From: Symbiodinium natans
Taxonomy: Eukaryota > Sar > Dinophyceae > Suessiales > Symbiodiniaceae
Length of the DNA stretch: 36,079 nt
NCBI GenBank assembly: GCA_905221605.1
Contig: CAJNDS010000040.1
Coordinates: 126,001 to 162,079 of the forward strand
Reading direction: 5' to 3'
Shown here in pieces: positions 24,490 through 31,629 of the stretch; the first letter of the stretch is position 1; every line of letters begins with the position of its first letter. Below the pieces are notes generated by a model. It was not told the DNA's origin, searched no databases, and worked only from the letters and a program-made list of their open reading frames with translations. Position numbers and translations under genes: made by a program.

Positions 24490-24630
24490 GGTAAAGCCCG
24501 AAACCACTCGGGGCTGCCAAAGGTACTTGCATCCGCACCACTGGATGCTGTAGCGTTCGCGGCTGCTTCGAGGGCCCTCTTCGCCCAGCTTCAGCGGGGC
24601 CGCCCCTTGGAGGAGGTTGTGCGGCTGTGA
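24490..24630 (+). CDS. Exostosin-like gene, terminal exon (proposed)
   Basis: Reads GKARNHSGLPKVLASAPLDA, then VAFAAASRALFAQLQRGRPL and EEVVRL, followed by TGA. 141 bp with clear coding bias; an alanine- and leucine-rich helical tail. Acceptor is the telomeric TTTAG|GGT. The minus-strand open frame over the same bases (24472-24867) has no coding character. Confidence 0.65.
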   Translation, partial: GKARNHSGLPKVLASAPLDAVAFAAASRALFAQLQRGRPLEEVVRL

Positions 24631-24662
24631 GGATTTGAGGTTCAGGAATTTAGGTTTGGGGG

Positions 24663-24776
24663 TTGGGATGTTCCCCCTTCTACCCACAGCCCTGGGTAGA
24701 AGATCATCGTACCCCCTATTATCATCCCGATTAAGGACTGTTAAACTGAGAGTATAAGGGGGGAGCATCACAAGTT
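24663..24776. mobile_element. MITE family M2, third copy
   Basis: Left end TTGGGATGTTCCCCCTTCTAC, right end GTATAAGGGGGGAGCATCACAA, interior CGATTAAGGACTGTTA. It lies just 3' of the terminal exon. It is followed by a tandem 26-28-bp repeat (GGGGGGCCTTAGGGTTGATAG, about 24778-24835). Confidence 0.72.
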
Positions 24777-24884
24777 GGGGGGGGGGGGCCTTAGGGTTGA
24801 TAGGGTTGGGGGGGGGCCTTAGGGTTGATAGGGATAGGGTTGGCGAACCCGCTGTGATGAGCTGCATTGCGCAGGGCGTGGCTG

Positions 24885-25020
24885 TTGTAGGGTTTAGGGC
24901 TTATAGGGTTTGTAGGGTTTATAGGGTTTATAGGGTTTACAGGGTTTACAGGCTTTGTAGGGTTTAGGGTTTAGGGTTGATAGGGTTTAGGGTTTATAGG
25001 GTTTAGGTTTTAGGGTTTCT
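24885..25020 (+). repeat. TATAGGGTTT/TTTAGGG mixed variants
   Basis: Ten or more units of 9-10 bp (TATAGGGTTTG, TACAGGGTTT) mixed with TTTAGGG. A (GAGA)n tract lies at 25083-25133. Confidence 0.85.
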
Positions 25021-25133
25021 GCGTTCTGGCATCTCGTTGGATGTACGTGGAAGTTTCGTGACAGATCTACAAGACAAGGTTTAAGTGAGCGAGAGCGAGA
25101 CGAGAGCGAGAGAGAGAGAGAGAGAGAGAGACA

Positions 25134-25780
25134 AACCCTAAACTCTAACCCTAAACCCTAAACCCTAAATCCGAAAACCCTGAACCAAAAAAGAGAAAGT
25201 CGGATTTGCTGGGGTGTTGGCCTGTACTCAAGGGAGGCAGCAGTGACTCAGTTGCTGCCTGGAGTGCCCCCTTAAACCCTAAACCCTAACACCCAAACCT
25301 CCAAATTCTGGTCTTTTCAGGGTTTAGGGTTTAGGGTTTAGGGTTTAGGGTTTAGGGTTAAGGGTTACAAGCCTGAGCGCTGACAGGATACAGGTTCTTA
25401 GCCCCGAGCCCGAAATCCTTAGTAGAGACTTCCGAATGGGCTTAGGGTTTAGCCGGTTTAGGGTTTAGCGTTTAGGGTTTAGGGTAATCTAGCCTGAAGC
25501 CACATCGAAGGAAGCCCGAAACCCTAAACCCCGTATAGTGTGAAATGCCTGAATCAAGGTGTATTCCCGAGAGACAGCAAGTTTTCGCTACTCCTTAACC
25601 CTAAACCCTTTGTGGTTCTTCACTGTAACTTTAGATCCTTAGCCTTTTTGGGTTTATTGGGTTTCTTAATCAGGCAGCTAAAGATTTAGTTTATAGCTAC
25701 CCTCCTATGTGCAGCCGAGGGTGTTCTCTGGGTAGTTCAGTAGAATAGGAGGTAAGTTGAATGGAGGGAACCCTGGAGTT
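25134..25780. other. Intergenic or intronic stretch with weak islands
   Basis: Short telomere blocks at 25136-25170 and 25317-25362. Weak open islands are KVGFAGVLACTQGRQQ (25198-25250) and ESRCIPERQQVFATP followed by TAA (about 25551-25600). At about 25700-25755 a TACCCTCCTAT / ATAGGAGGTA inverted repeat is present. Nothing is firmly assignable. Confidence 0.4.
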
Positions 25781-25885
25781 TAGGGTTTAGGGTTTGGGGT
25801 TTGGGGTTTAGGGTTTGGGGTCTAGGGTTTAGGGTCTAGAATCTAGGGTTTAGGGTTTAGGGTTTAGTGTTTAGGGTTTAGGGCG
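25780..25885 (+). repeat. TTTAGGG array
   Basis: About 14 units with TTTGGGG, TCTAGGG and TTTAGTG variants, ending just before an exon-like island. Confidence 0.92.
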
Positions 25886-25888
25886 GTA

Positions 25889-25923
25889 AAGAACCTCGCA
25901 TGTTTCGACTGGTTGACCCACAA
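25889..25923 (+). CDS. Downstream gene, exon candidate (NLACFDWLTH)
   Basis: Reads KNLACFDWLTH then AA|GTAGGC, a GT donor, 4 bp after a telomere array. Strong coding character, product unknown. Probably the same gene as the next exon. Confidence 0.45.
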
Positions 25924-26003
25924 GTAGGCGCTTAAAAGCACTTACTATGCAATCTTGCGATATCGTCCGTGCCGTGATGTGGTTGCTTGATCTTCTTTTC
26001 GAG

Positions 26004-26042
26004 GTTCATGCACAACTACAAAGGTTTCGACCAACCGGGCCT
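26004..26042 (+). CDS. Downstream gene, exon with GTAAGT donor (FMHNYKGFDQPG)
   Basis: A pyrimidine tract GATCTTCTTTTCG precedes AG|G; the frame reads FMHNYKGFDQPG and ends CCT|GTAAGT, a perfect canonical 5' splice site. Product not recognised. Confidence 0.6.
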
Positions 26043-26197
26043 GTAAGTTACCGTGCAGCTACTGAAGACTCGTGCGGAATAGCAGGGTGCGGAAAAGTGT
26101 AGTTTTCACCACGCTTGCTAACGGAGTAATGAATACCCCGTTGTAACAAGACCGTTACCTTTTTCATTCCGGGGGAGGCCCCAAGCCTCACTTGGGG

Positions 26198-26285
26198 GTT
26201 TCAATAAGGGACCCCTAAGATAGACCCCCCAAGGTCAGGATTCCCTTAGAACAAGGACCCCAATAAGGTGCCTAATTTCGGAAAC
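26198..26285 (-). mobile_element. Introner-like TIR element M3, reversed copy
   Basis: The minus strand reads GTTTCCGAAATTAGGCACC ... TTATTGGGGTCCTTG ... AAGGGAATCC ... GGGGTCCCTTATTGAAAC, matching the + copies at 15619, 24139 and 26687. Confidence 0.75.
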
Positions 26286-26302
26286 TTGTGTCAGGAGGTG
26301 TA

Positions 26303-26442
26303 CTTGGAGGTTCATGGTACTTATCAACCAATCATACCTGTACTTAGAACCCACTTACAAGCCCCTTAAGTGCCCGAATATGGGTATAAGTACAGTTGTA
26401 AGTACAGTTGTAATTCGTTAATAAGTGCCATGAACGTCCAAG
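26303..26442. mobile_element. MITE family M1, 140-bp copy with TA duplication
   Basis: Left CTTGGAGGTTCATGGTACTT, right end the near-complement (CTTGGACGTTCATGGCACTT reversed). TA dinucleotides at 26301-26302 and 26443-26444. Same length as the copy at 29280. Confidence 0.85.
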
Positions 26443-26462
26443 TAGGGGGGAAGAGGGTGGAG

Positions 26463-26684
26463 GCACGGGTCTCTGAAGCTCTTGAAGCTGGTGGGTCGAA
26501 CCATTGGCCTGGCGTAGTATGGCGGGCTGAGTTTCTCTGCCATACGACTTCTCATCCCGAACTCAGTCTTGTGTCACCGCTGAGGGACCTCCCGGACGAT
26601 GTTGACTGCTGCTTGAGCTACGACCAGCTACGACAAGGCGCGGAACTTTTGGATGATTCTGCGGCTTTACTTCGCCCGAAATGA
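26463..26684 (+). CDS. Downstream gene, 74-codon exon ending in TGA
   Basis: AG|GCA acceptor at 26461-26462, frame ARVSEALEAGGSNHWPGVVW, RAEFLCHTTSHPELSLVSPL, RDLPDDVDCCLSYDQL then LLDDSAALLRPK and TGA. Acidic and leucine-rich, good codon bias, not recognised. It sits between M1 (ends 26442) and M3 (starts 26687, three bases after the stop), so transposon ends frame this exon closely. Confidence 0.6.
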   Translation, partial: ARVSEALEAGGSNHWPGVVWRAEFLCHTTSHPELSLVSPLRDLPDDVDCCLSYDQLRQGAELLDDSAALLRPK

Positions 26685-26686
26685 GG

Positions 26687-26792
26687 GTTTCTGAAATCAG
26701 AGGTACTCGTACCTTATTGGGGTCGTGATCCTGATTATAAGGGGATCCTACTCTTTGGGGGTCTAGTGTAGGGGTCCCTCATTTTCGTAAAC
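26687..26792 (+). mobile_element. Introner-like TIR element M3, copy 3
   Basis: GTTTCTGAAATCAGAGGTACTC at the left and GGGGTCCCTCATTTTCGTAAAC at the right; interior TCCTGATTATAAGGGGATCCTAC. With the reversed copy at 26198-26285 it forms an inverted pair around the 26463-26684 exon. Confidence 0.78.
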
Positions 26793-27032
26793 CCGCAAAT
26801 GCCGCTGCTGCTTGCAACATGCGGCCACCAAAACGGTCGTGATGTTTCGAGGCGGGCTTCTAAGGGCGCGTGTCCGCAGCGTTAGAATCAGGAACCCTAA
26901 CCCCAAAGCCCCTTTCATCTGGTCCGGCTGATCAGAGCCTGAGGTTTTGGCGTTCTCAGGTCTGTGTAGTGCGGCAGTGGTATCCCGACTGGCCAGCGTC
27001 TTACACCCTAAGCCCCGAGCCCTACCCTACCC

Positions 27033-27136
27033 TTCTACCGACGTGCATTCAGAACCCCAAGGCGAGAAGACCCTTCCAGCCTCAAGTATGAGCCCTTGCC
27101 GCCGGATGGCTTTACGCGGTTCTCGTACACCTCGGG
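27033..27136 (+). CDS. Downstream gene, exon with GTAAGT donor (LKYEPLPPDGFTRFSYTS)
   Basis: Open frame FYRRAFRTPRREDPSS then LKYEPLPPDGFTRFSYTS ending CGG|GTAAGT. The 5' border may be the CCAG at 27076-27079 instead of upstream. Product unknown. 26793-27030 shows a second open stretch (26870-27020) without recognisable motifs. Confidence 0.6.
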
Positions 27137-27206
27137 GTAAGTCTGGCAGTCGGCCTTAGAACCCCAAGTTCCACAAGGCCGGTAGCAAGCCAACCACCCG
27201 ACTTTT

Positions 27207-27294
27207 GCTACTTGGTCATAACTGGTTATAACCTTATCTAGGGTACTTCCAACGCTACTTGGTCATAACTGGTTATAACCTTATCTAGGGTACT
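27207..27294 (+). repeat. Two-copy 41-bp direct repeat
   Basis: GCTACTTGGTCATAACTGG...CTAGGGTACT at 27207-27247 and 27254-27294, identical, with a 6-bp spacer. It lies in the intron between the 27033 and 27335 exons. Confidence 0.92.
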
Positions 27295-27334
27295 CATAAC
27301 CCTACCTACTTACAACTACCCATTTACGCCGCAG

Positions 27335-27433
27335 GGCGCGAGCCGTGACGGAAGCGCCTCCAGTGACGCGCTGCCCGACGCGGCGAAGAAGCGAGGAAGG
27401 CAACTCAGCCGGCGCGCGGAACAGGAAGAGAGT
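27335..27433 (+). CDS. Downstream gene, exon (GASRDGSASSDALPDAAKK)
   Basis: GCAG|GGC acceptor. Phase 0 reads GASRDGSASSDALPDAAKKR then GRQLSRRAEQEESG, a charged low-complexity, probably disordered segment. Splicing strictly from the GTAAGT at 27137 puts it in another open frame (ARAVTEAPPVTRC...) that ends in TAA. The frame is therefore unsettled, but coding composition favours the first. Confidence 0.5.
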
Positions 27434-27448
27434 GGGATCCTAACACGC

Positions 27449-27617
27449 TTTCCCTAAATAGTTACCCATGTTATCTCCTTAGAGATCCTGTATTTCCCTA
27501 AATAGTTACCAATGTTATCTCCTTAGAGATCCTGAGTTTCCCAAAATAGTTGCCAAATGTTATCTCCTTAGAGATCCTGTATTTCCCAAAATAGTTGCCA
27601 AATGTTATCTCCTTATA
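27449..27617. repeat. 44-bp tandem repeat, 3.8 copies
   Basis: Units start at 27449, 27493, 27537 and 27582 (44, 44 and 45 bp). Each has TTTCCC(T/A)AAATAGTT(A/G)CC, ATGTTATCTCCTTAGAGATC. The first two copies read CCTAAATAGTTACC and the last two CCAAAATAGTTGCC, so duplication happened by pairs. Confidence 0.93.
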
Positions 27618-27900
27618 GCGGCTATGTACAATCCCAGTTGAAGCAAGGAACCCTCAAAAGGCCCCCCCCCCCCATCTTGAACCCACCCTCTTGAAAGCTA
27701 CCGAAGCCTGGCCACATAAGCCGAATACTTGTGTTAGGGTTGAGGGTTTGGTTTACGGCTTCGGGCTCAGAGCCCAAGGTGTTGGGGTCTTCGGGTTTGC
27801 GAACTCAATGCGTGAATGAATCCTAGATCTGAGACCCTCAACTCATTCCCAAACATGAGCCTTGGCGCTCAATCCTACCTGGAGTAAGCTCTATGCCCTT
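27618..27900. other. Stretch with nothing recognised
   Basis: A poly-C run at about 27661-27674 and two degenerate GGGTTGAGGGTTT units. No exon-like island. Confidence 0.5.
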
Positions 27901-27904
27901 ACAG

Positions 27905-27942
27905 CAAGGACATGCGCTTTGGGCATATTGACCCTTGTTTAA
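27905..27942 (+). CDS. Downstream gene, exon candidate (KDMRFGHIDPCL)
   Basis: ACAG|C acceptor, frame KDMRFGHIDPCL, donor AAG|GTGTAT. 38 bp; unrecognised. Confidence 0.45.
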
Positions 27943-27986
27943 GGTGTATGGTTGTACTAAGTATGCCCTCCATTACTCTAGACCAG

Positions 27987-28048
27987 GCCCGAAACTGGGC
28001 TGATGTTATTCGCAAGACTCAGCCCCAAACCCAGACCAAGTCCTGCGA
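27987..28048 (+). CDS. Downstream gene, exon candidate (ARNWADVIRKTQPQ)
   Basis: CCAG|GCC acceptor, frame ARNWADVIRKTQPQTQTKSC, donor CGA|GTTTGG. Unrecognised, but acceptor, donor and codon bias agree. Confidence 0.5.
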
Positions 28049-28186
28049 GTTTGGGGTTCGGGGGCTTAGGGTTTAGGGTTCAGGGTTTAGAGTTTGGCCG
28101 GGGTTTAGAAATGCAGGTTTTCAAAGCACTTTCCCGTGGCAGACCCTGCACAGCGGCGGATGCGGCCCAAGAATTCTGAAACCCTA

Positions 28187-28250
28187 CTTGGAGGTGTCAT
28201 GGGTAGTTTCAAGCGGGGCTTAGAAGTAAGGCAATTATATTCATAACTGG
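28187..28250 (+). mobile_element. MITE M1 solitary left end
   Basis: CTTGGAGGTGTCATGGGTAG at 28187 and another CTTGGAGGTTCACGGGTAG at 28545, both without a matching right end nearby. Confidence 0.5.
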
Positions 28251-28320
28251 TCATAACCTTACTAACCCTAAACCCTAAACCCTAGTATCCACATGACAAC
28301 TACTGGGGGCTACTTTGGCT

Positions 28321-28377
28321 GTCTCAGAACTTACCCAGGCCCTCATGATCAGGGGCGCTAGGCTCCACAAGCAGTAA
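28321..28377 (+). CDS. Terminal exon candidate (VSELTQALMIRGARLHKQ)
   Basis: Reads VSELTQALMIRGARLHKQ then TAA; the frame is open upstream to 28297. Acceptor not fixed (a CCAG|GCC lies inside at 28335-28338). It probably ends the downstream gene or an isoform of it. Confidence 0.5.
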   Translation, partial: VSELTQALMIRGARLHKQ

Positions 28378-28394
28378 CCCCGACACATCCTTGT

Positions 28395-28475
28395 AAGACC
28401 AGAACCTAAACCCTAAACCCTAAACCCCAATCCCTAAACCCTAAATCCTAAACCCACACCTCAACCCTCAAAACA
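28395..28475 (-). repeat. CCCTAAA block
   Basis: About eight units with CCCCAAT and ATCCTAA variants. Confidence 0.85.
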
Positions 28476-28567
28476 TAAACCTCTATATGAACCTTTGTTA
28501 CAGGCGGTCTGGGAGCCCCTGCACTTTTGGAGTCTACAGGGTTTCTTGGAGGTTCACGGGTAGCTGT

Positions 28568-28812
28568 AAGTAGGGTTTAGGGTTTAGGGTTTAGATTTTA
28601 TATTAAAAATTTGGGTTTAGGGTTTAGGGTTTAGGGTTTAGGGTTTAGGCTTTAGGGTTTAGGGTTTAGGGTTTAGGGTTAGGGTTTAGGGTTTAGGGTT
28701 TAGGGTTCGAGGGGCCATATAGCCCTAAACGCCTAAAACCTAAACCCTAAACCCTAAACCCTGAACCCTAAACCCTAAACCCTAAATCCTGAACCCTAAT
28801 CCCTAAACCCTA
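28568..28812. repeat. Opposed TTTAGGG (28568-28710) and CCCTAAA (28735-28812) arrays
   Basis: About 18 G-strand units interrupted by ATTTTATATTAAAAATT, then 24 bp of unique sequence, then about 11 C-strand units. The pair is an almost perfect large inverted repeat. Confidence 0.93.
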
Positions 28813-28984
28813 TTGGTGTAGAGAAGTAGTCGTGGCTTCTTCGAGATGGTCCAAGTTGCAGGGATTTCTAGGAGGCGCGTGCACATGGACTTCAACCCAA
28901 AACCCTCTCAATCCAAGCTCGGGCATCCGACTAGGAACAGCCCTCGACCCAAACTCCTCAACACAAACTGCTCATGTCATGAAT

Positions 28985-29050
28985 GGTTTAGGGTTTAGGG
29001 TTTAGGGTTTAGGGTTTAGGGTTTAGGGTTTAGGGTTTAGGGTTTAGGGT
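28985..29050 (+). repeat. TTTAGGG array (about nine units)
   Basis: Perfect heptamers, 40 bp upstream of the next exon. Confidence 0.95.
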
Positions 29051-29088
29051 CGCGACTGTTCTTGAGGATGGGTTCTGGTTGTCATCAG

Positions 29089-29133
29089 GGTTACCATAGC
29101 ATCCTTGAGATTATGATCATGAGCAGACAATAA
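29089..29133 (+). CDS. Terminal exon candidate (GYHSILEIMIMSRQ)
   Basis: TCAG|GGT acceptor, frame GYHSILEIMIMSRQ then TAA, directly before a CCCTAAG/CCCTAAA block (29131-29190). A second candidate 3' end, 750 bp after the one at 28377. Confidence 0.45.
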   Translation, partial: GYHSILEIMIMSRQ

Positions 29134-29279
29134 ACCCTAAGCCCTCAACCCTCCACCCTAAACCCTACACCCCAAACCCTAAACCCCAAACCCCCATTGG
29201 GCCCTAAAGCCTGGCAATGCGACCGTGGCTGCTGATTGCACGCCTCGGAGGCGGGTGGAAGCGTGTCTTTCCAAGTTTA

Positions 29280-29419
29280 CTTGGAGGTGCACGGTACTTA
29301 AGAACCACTAATATCTGTACTTATGACTGTACTTACAACCATATCAGGGCACTTAGGGGGCGTATTAGTGGGTTATAAGTACAGTTATAATCGGTTAATA
29401 AGTACCATGAACTTCCAAG
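29280..29419. mobile_element. MITE family M1, 140-bp copy with TA duplication
   Basis: Left CTTGGAGGTGCACGGTACTT, right end complement of CTTGGAAGTTCATGGTACTT; TA at 29278-29279 and 29420-29421. Long imperfect hairpin. Confidence 0.87.
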
Positions 29420-29421
29420 TA

Positions 29422-29850
29422 GGCGGAAGCCAAAGCCGTGTTTTGTAGGGCCCAAACGTTTTGTATTGCGTTTTTCACGAGTATTTTGCGGGTTTTCCGA
29501 CGGGCATTACGGGTTCTATACATCGTCTTTGTAGGAGGCCGGTTTATCAAATCCATGTTTTGGCAAATCTTCCAGAAAAAGACATTCCCGGCCAAAATTT
29601 TCAGGGTTTGGTCGTCCAAGGTAGTAAACCCTAAACCCTATACACCCTAAGGGAGGGGGCTGGGTTCAAACTCTAATTGCCAAACCTACCACGCAGGAAT
29701 CTTCTTGACAAGAGGGGTTGTTTGATTTAAGGACACCGCATCGCCTCACGTAGCGCGACGCGTTCAGGACGGCAGGCGGCGGGGAAAGTCCGGAGTCGCG
29801 TATCCCAAGCAGAAGGCATCCCAAGCAGAAGGCAGAGAGTCCCGCCAAGT
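29422..29850. other. Stretch with nothing recognised
   Basis: 29440-29620 is T-rich and open on both strands without recognisable motifs. 29800-29835 holds a short tandem duplication (ATCCCAAGCAGAAGGC). Confidence 0.45.
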
Positions 29851-29855
29851 ATCCA

Positions 29856-30149
29856 ATGCCCACCAAAGAAGCTTGCAGAGAGCCCGGCCGTCCCCGGCCA
29901 CTATGTGTACCCACCCCAGAAGAAGCCCCCAGAGAAGCCCGCACGCAGGGTACCCATGGCGTGCCCACCCCAGAAAATCCTGGAAAGATTATCGTTGAGA
30001 GTCGAGTACCCTTGGAGCCCCCATCCCCAGAGAATCTGCAGAAGGTCCCGCCGAATATCCTTGCTGTGAACACCCCCAATACATCTAAGTTTCGTTCTGT
30101 CTTTAAGGGGGTTCTGGTTTGGCGAGCTGTCAACATAGCCTGTGAATGA
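29856..30149 (+). CDS. Protein with degenerate PTPE repeats (exon candidate)
   Basis: Open frame with an about 18-residue imperfect repeat: MPTKEACREPGRPRPLC, VPTPEEAPREARTQGTHG, VPTPENPGKIIVESRVPL, EPPSPENLQKVPPNILAV. Proline- and charge-rich, probably disordered. The same pattern reappears in the same frame at 30300-30410 (VLTPREFGESPATEACG), which suggests the two stretches are exons of one gene. No family recognised. Confidence 0.5.
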   Translation: MPTKEACREPGRPRPLCVPTPEEAPREARTQGTHGVPTPENPGKIIVESRVPLEPPSPENLQKVPPNILAVNTPNTSKFRSVFKGVLVWRAVNIACE

Positions 30150-30299
30150 AGGTGTGAACAACGACCCCAGTGAAAGAGAGAACGAAACAACTTGATAAAT
30201 ACTCATAGCGCAGGCGATTAGTAAACGTGTCTTTCATGAGCTCAGAGATGTAGTTCACAGCGGCTCAAAAGACATTTTTTTGGCCTTCATCATTCTCAG

Positions 30300-30410
30300 A
30301 GAATTTTGCCTGGAGTGCTCACCCCGAGAGAATTCGGGGAGAGTCCTGCGACAGAAGCATGCGGCGAAATATCCGCAACTGCCCGTCCGAAAACGCCGGG
30401 GTCGCAGTAA
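30300..30410 (+). CDS. PTPE-repeat protein, terminal exon candidate
   Basis: The pyrimidine tract TTGGCCTTCATCATTCTC precedes AG|A. The frame reads RILPGVLTPREFGESPATEA, CGEISATARPKTPGSQ then TAA. The intervening 30150-30299 has stops in this frame, consistent with an intron. Confidence 0.5.
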   Translation, partial: RILPGVLTPREFGESPATEACGEISATARPKTPGSQ

Positions 30411-30461
30411 ATCACTCAACAGGGTTCCACGAACAACTATGTCTTGATGAAACTAACACCC

Positions 30462-30488
30462 TCAACCCTAAACCCTAAACCCTGACCC

Positions 30489-30562
<74 letters not shown>

Positions 30563-30566
30563 ACCT
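30462..30566 (-). repeat. Variant heptamer array CCCTCAA
   Basis: Three CCCTAAA units lead into about 12 nearly perfect CCCTCAA units (TTGAGGG on the other strand). This is a third distinct homogenised variant. Confidence 0.94.
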
Positions 30567-30611
30567 TGAATCATGTTTGTGGTTGACAACTGGGTCATTG
30601 TTGCAAATCAT

Positions 30612-30690
30612 TCTACATGTTTATGAGTATTTAAACACAAGAAGGAACAAGTCTACATGTTTATGAATATTCAAACCCAAGAAGGAACAA
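30612..30690. repeat. Two-copy 40-bp tandem repeat
   Basis: TCTACATGTTTATGA(G/A)TATT...AAGAAGGAACAA at 30612 and 30652, with four substitutions. Confidence 0.9.
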
Positions 30691-30764
30691 CAATGATCAC
30701 TTTTTAGTAGTACCCCAACAAGGGTGCAGCTGAGGTTTCCCCTCTGTGGTCACTTGCAAGCCGG

Positions 30765-30802
30765 GTTTAGGGTTTAGGGTTTAGGGTTTAGGGTTTAGGG
30801 TA
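30765..30802 (+). repeat. TTTAGGG block
   Basis: Five perfect units. The next 1,000 bp (30803-31830) is the longest stretch of the window free of telomere units. Confidence 0.93.
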
Positions 30803-30938
30803 CTCAAGACCTTACACCCGAAATTAGAGGATCATGCGGGAGATGAGGTTAGAGTGTTTAGGAGTACACGTCCCGACGCGAGACACACTGTAGTATGTTG
30901 CAGAGGCGTGAGCTTATGCCCAGCGCATTTCACGACTT

Positions 30939-31028
30939 TTGTGGATATCAAAGGACCGGGAGTTCGTGCAAGAATGTTGCTGCAAACTCGGAGCCGTGCG
31001 CAGTCTGCAGTCTGCAGCTTGCATGAAG
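30939..31028 (+). CDS. Exon candidate with GT donor
   Basis: Frame FVDIKGPGVRARMLLQTRSR then AQSAVCSLHE, ending GAAG|GTAAAC. Codon use is less GC-biased than in the exostosin exons. 5' border unknown; possibly the same gene as 31403-31629. Confidence 0.4.
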
Positions 31029-31153
31029 GTAAACAGACACCATGGACATTTTTGCAGTTTCTCGCGTGGGTTGCCGTGCTTTCGAATACGTGAAATTTTG
31101 TTGTGCGCCGGATATGTGAAAGCTTTGCAGCTGATGCTTCCCGTAGAAGGTTC

Positions 31154-31195
31154 CTGAGGCCGTAGGCAAGCCCTTTGGGAAGCTTGCGGCCTCAG
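31154..31195. repeat. Hairpin
   Basis: CTGAGGCCGTAGGCAAG and CTTGCGGCCTCAG are complementary apart from a 4-nt bulge, with a loop of about 10 nt. Confidence 0.6.
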
Positions 31196-31402
31196 TCATT
31201 TTTTGCTGGCCGGGGCGCGAAGCCGTGATCGGCACGCGGGCGGGTCCACGGTTGAGCACGCGAGCACGTGCAGGTCGTATGCATCCGACAGCAACATGCC
31301 GCTGGGTTTTTTGATGCCTGGCAAGTTTTGTTTCCGTGATTTGATGAAGCGCGTGCTAGCAAGCATGAGACATGCGCTCGGCCTCCACGGCTTCCACCGT
31401 AG

Positions 31403-31629
31403 GGGAGTTCCAAGTTGCCTTGTTAGACCGATCCCGTTTGACTGTTGTAATGTTCGGCAACCTGTCAGAATGCATTTCTTTCGCTCGAGGATGGTGTTTT
31501 GCTTTGGCGGACCTCGCAGACACTTGGCCGTTACGGGATATGCCCGGACATGCGAAACCAATTGTTTTTCAGTTCGACAGTGACAGCGCGGTGCTCAACA
31601 GGGTCGGGGGGAGTTACAACGCAAAACAG
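31403..31629 (+). CDS. 227-bp exon, unknown product
   Basis: Acceptor CCGTAG|GGG, frame EFQVALLDRSRLTVVMFG, NLSECISFARGWCFALADLA, KPIVFQFDSDSAVLNRVGG, SYNAKQ, donor CAG|GTTAGC. The strand-turn-helix look (VVMF near the start, a Cys-containing helix, then IVFQFDSD) is faintly thioredoxin-like, but the C-x-x-C pair is absent. I do not assign it. It is the longest confident single exon in the 30-36 kb part. Confidence 0.6.

Noticed and set aside
29395-29650. Gene in the T-rich region open on both strands
   Set aside because: No motif, no splice-site support, and composition differs from every supported exon; left as unrecognised.
31203-31583. 126-codon plus-strand frame and overlapping minus-strand frame
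   Set aside because: They overlap the better-supported 31403-31629 exon in another frame and lack its splice borders and codon bias.
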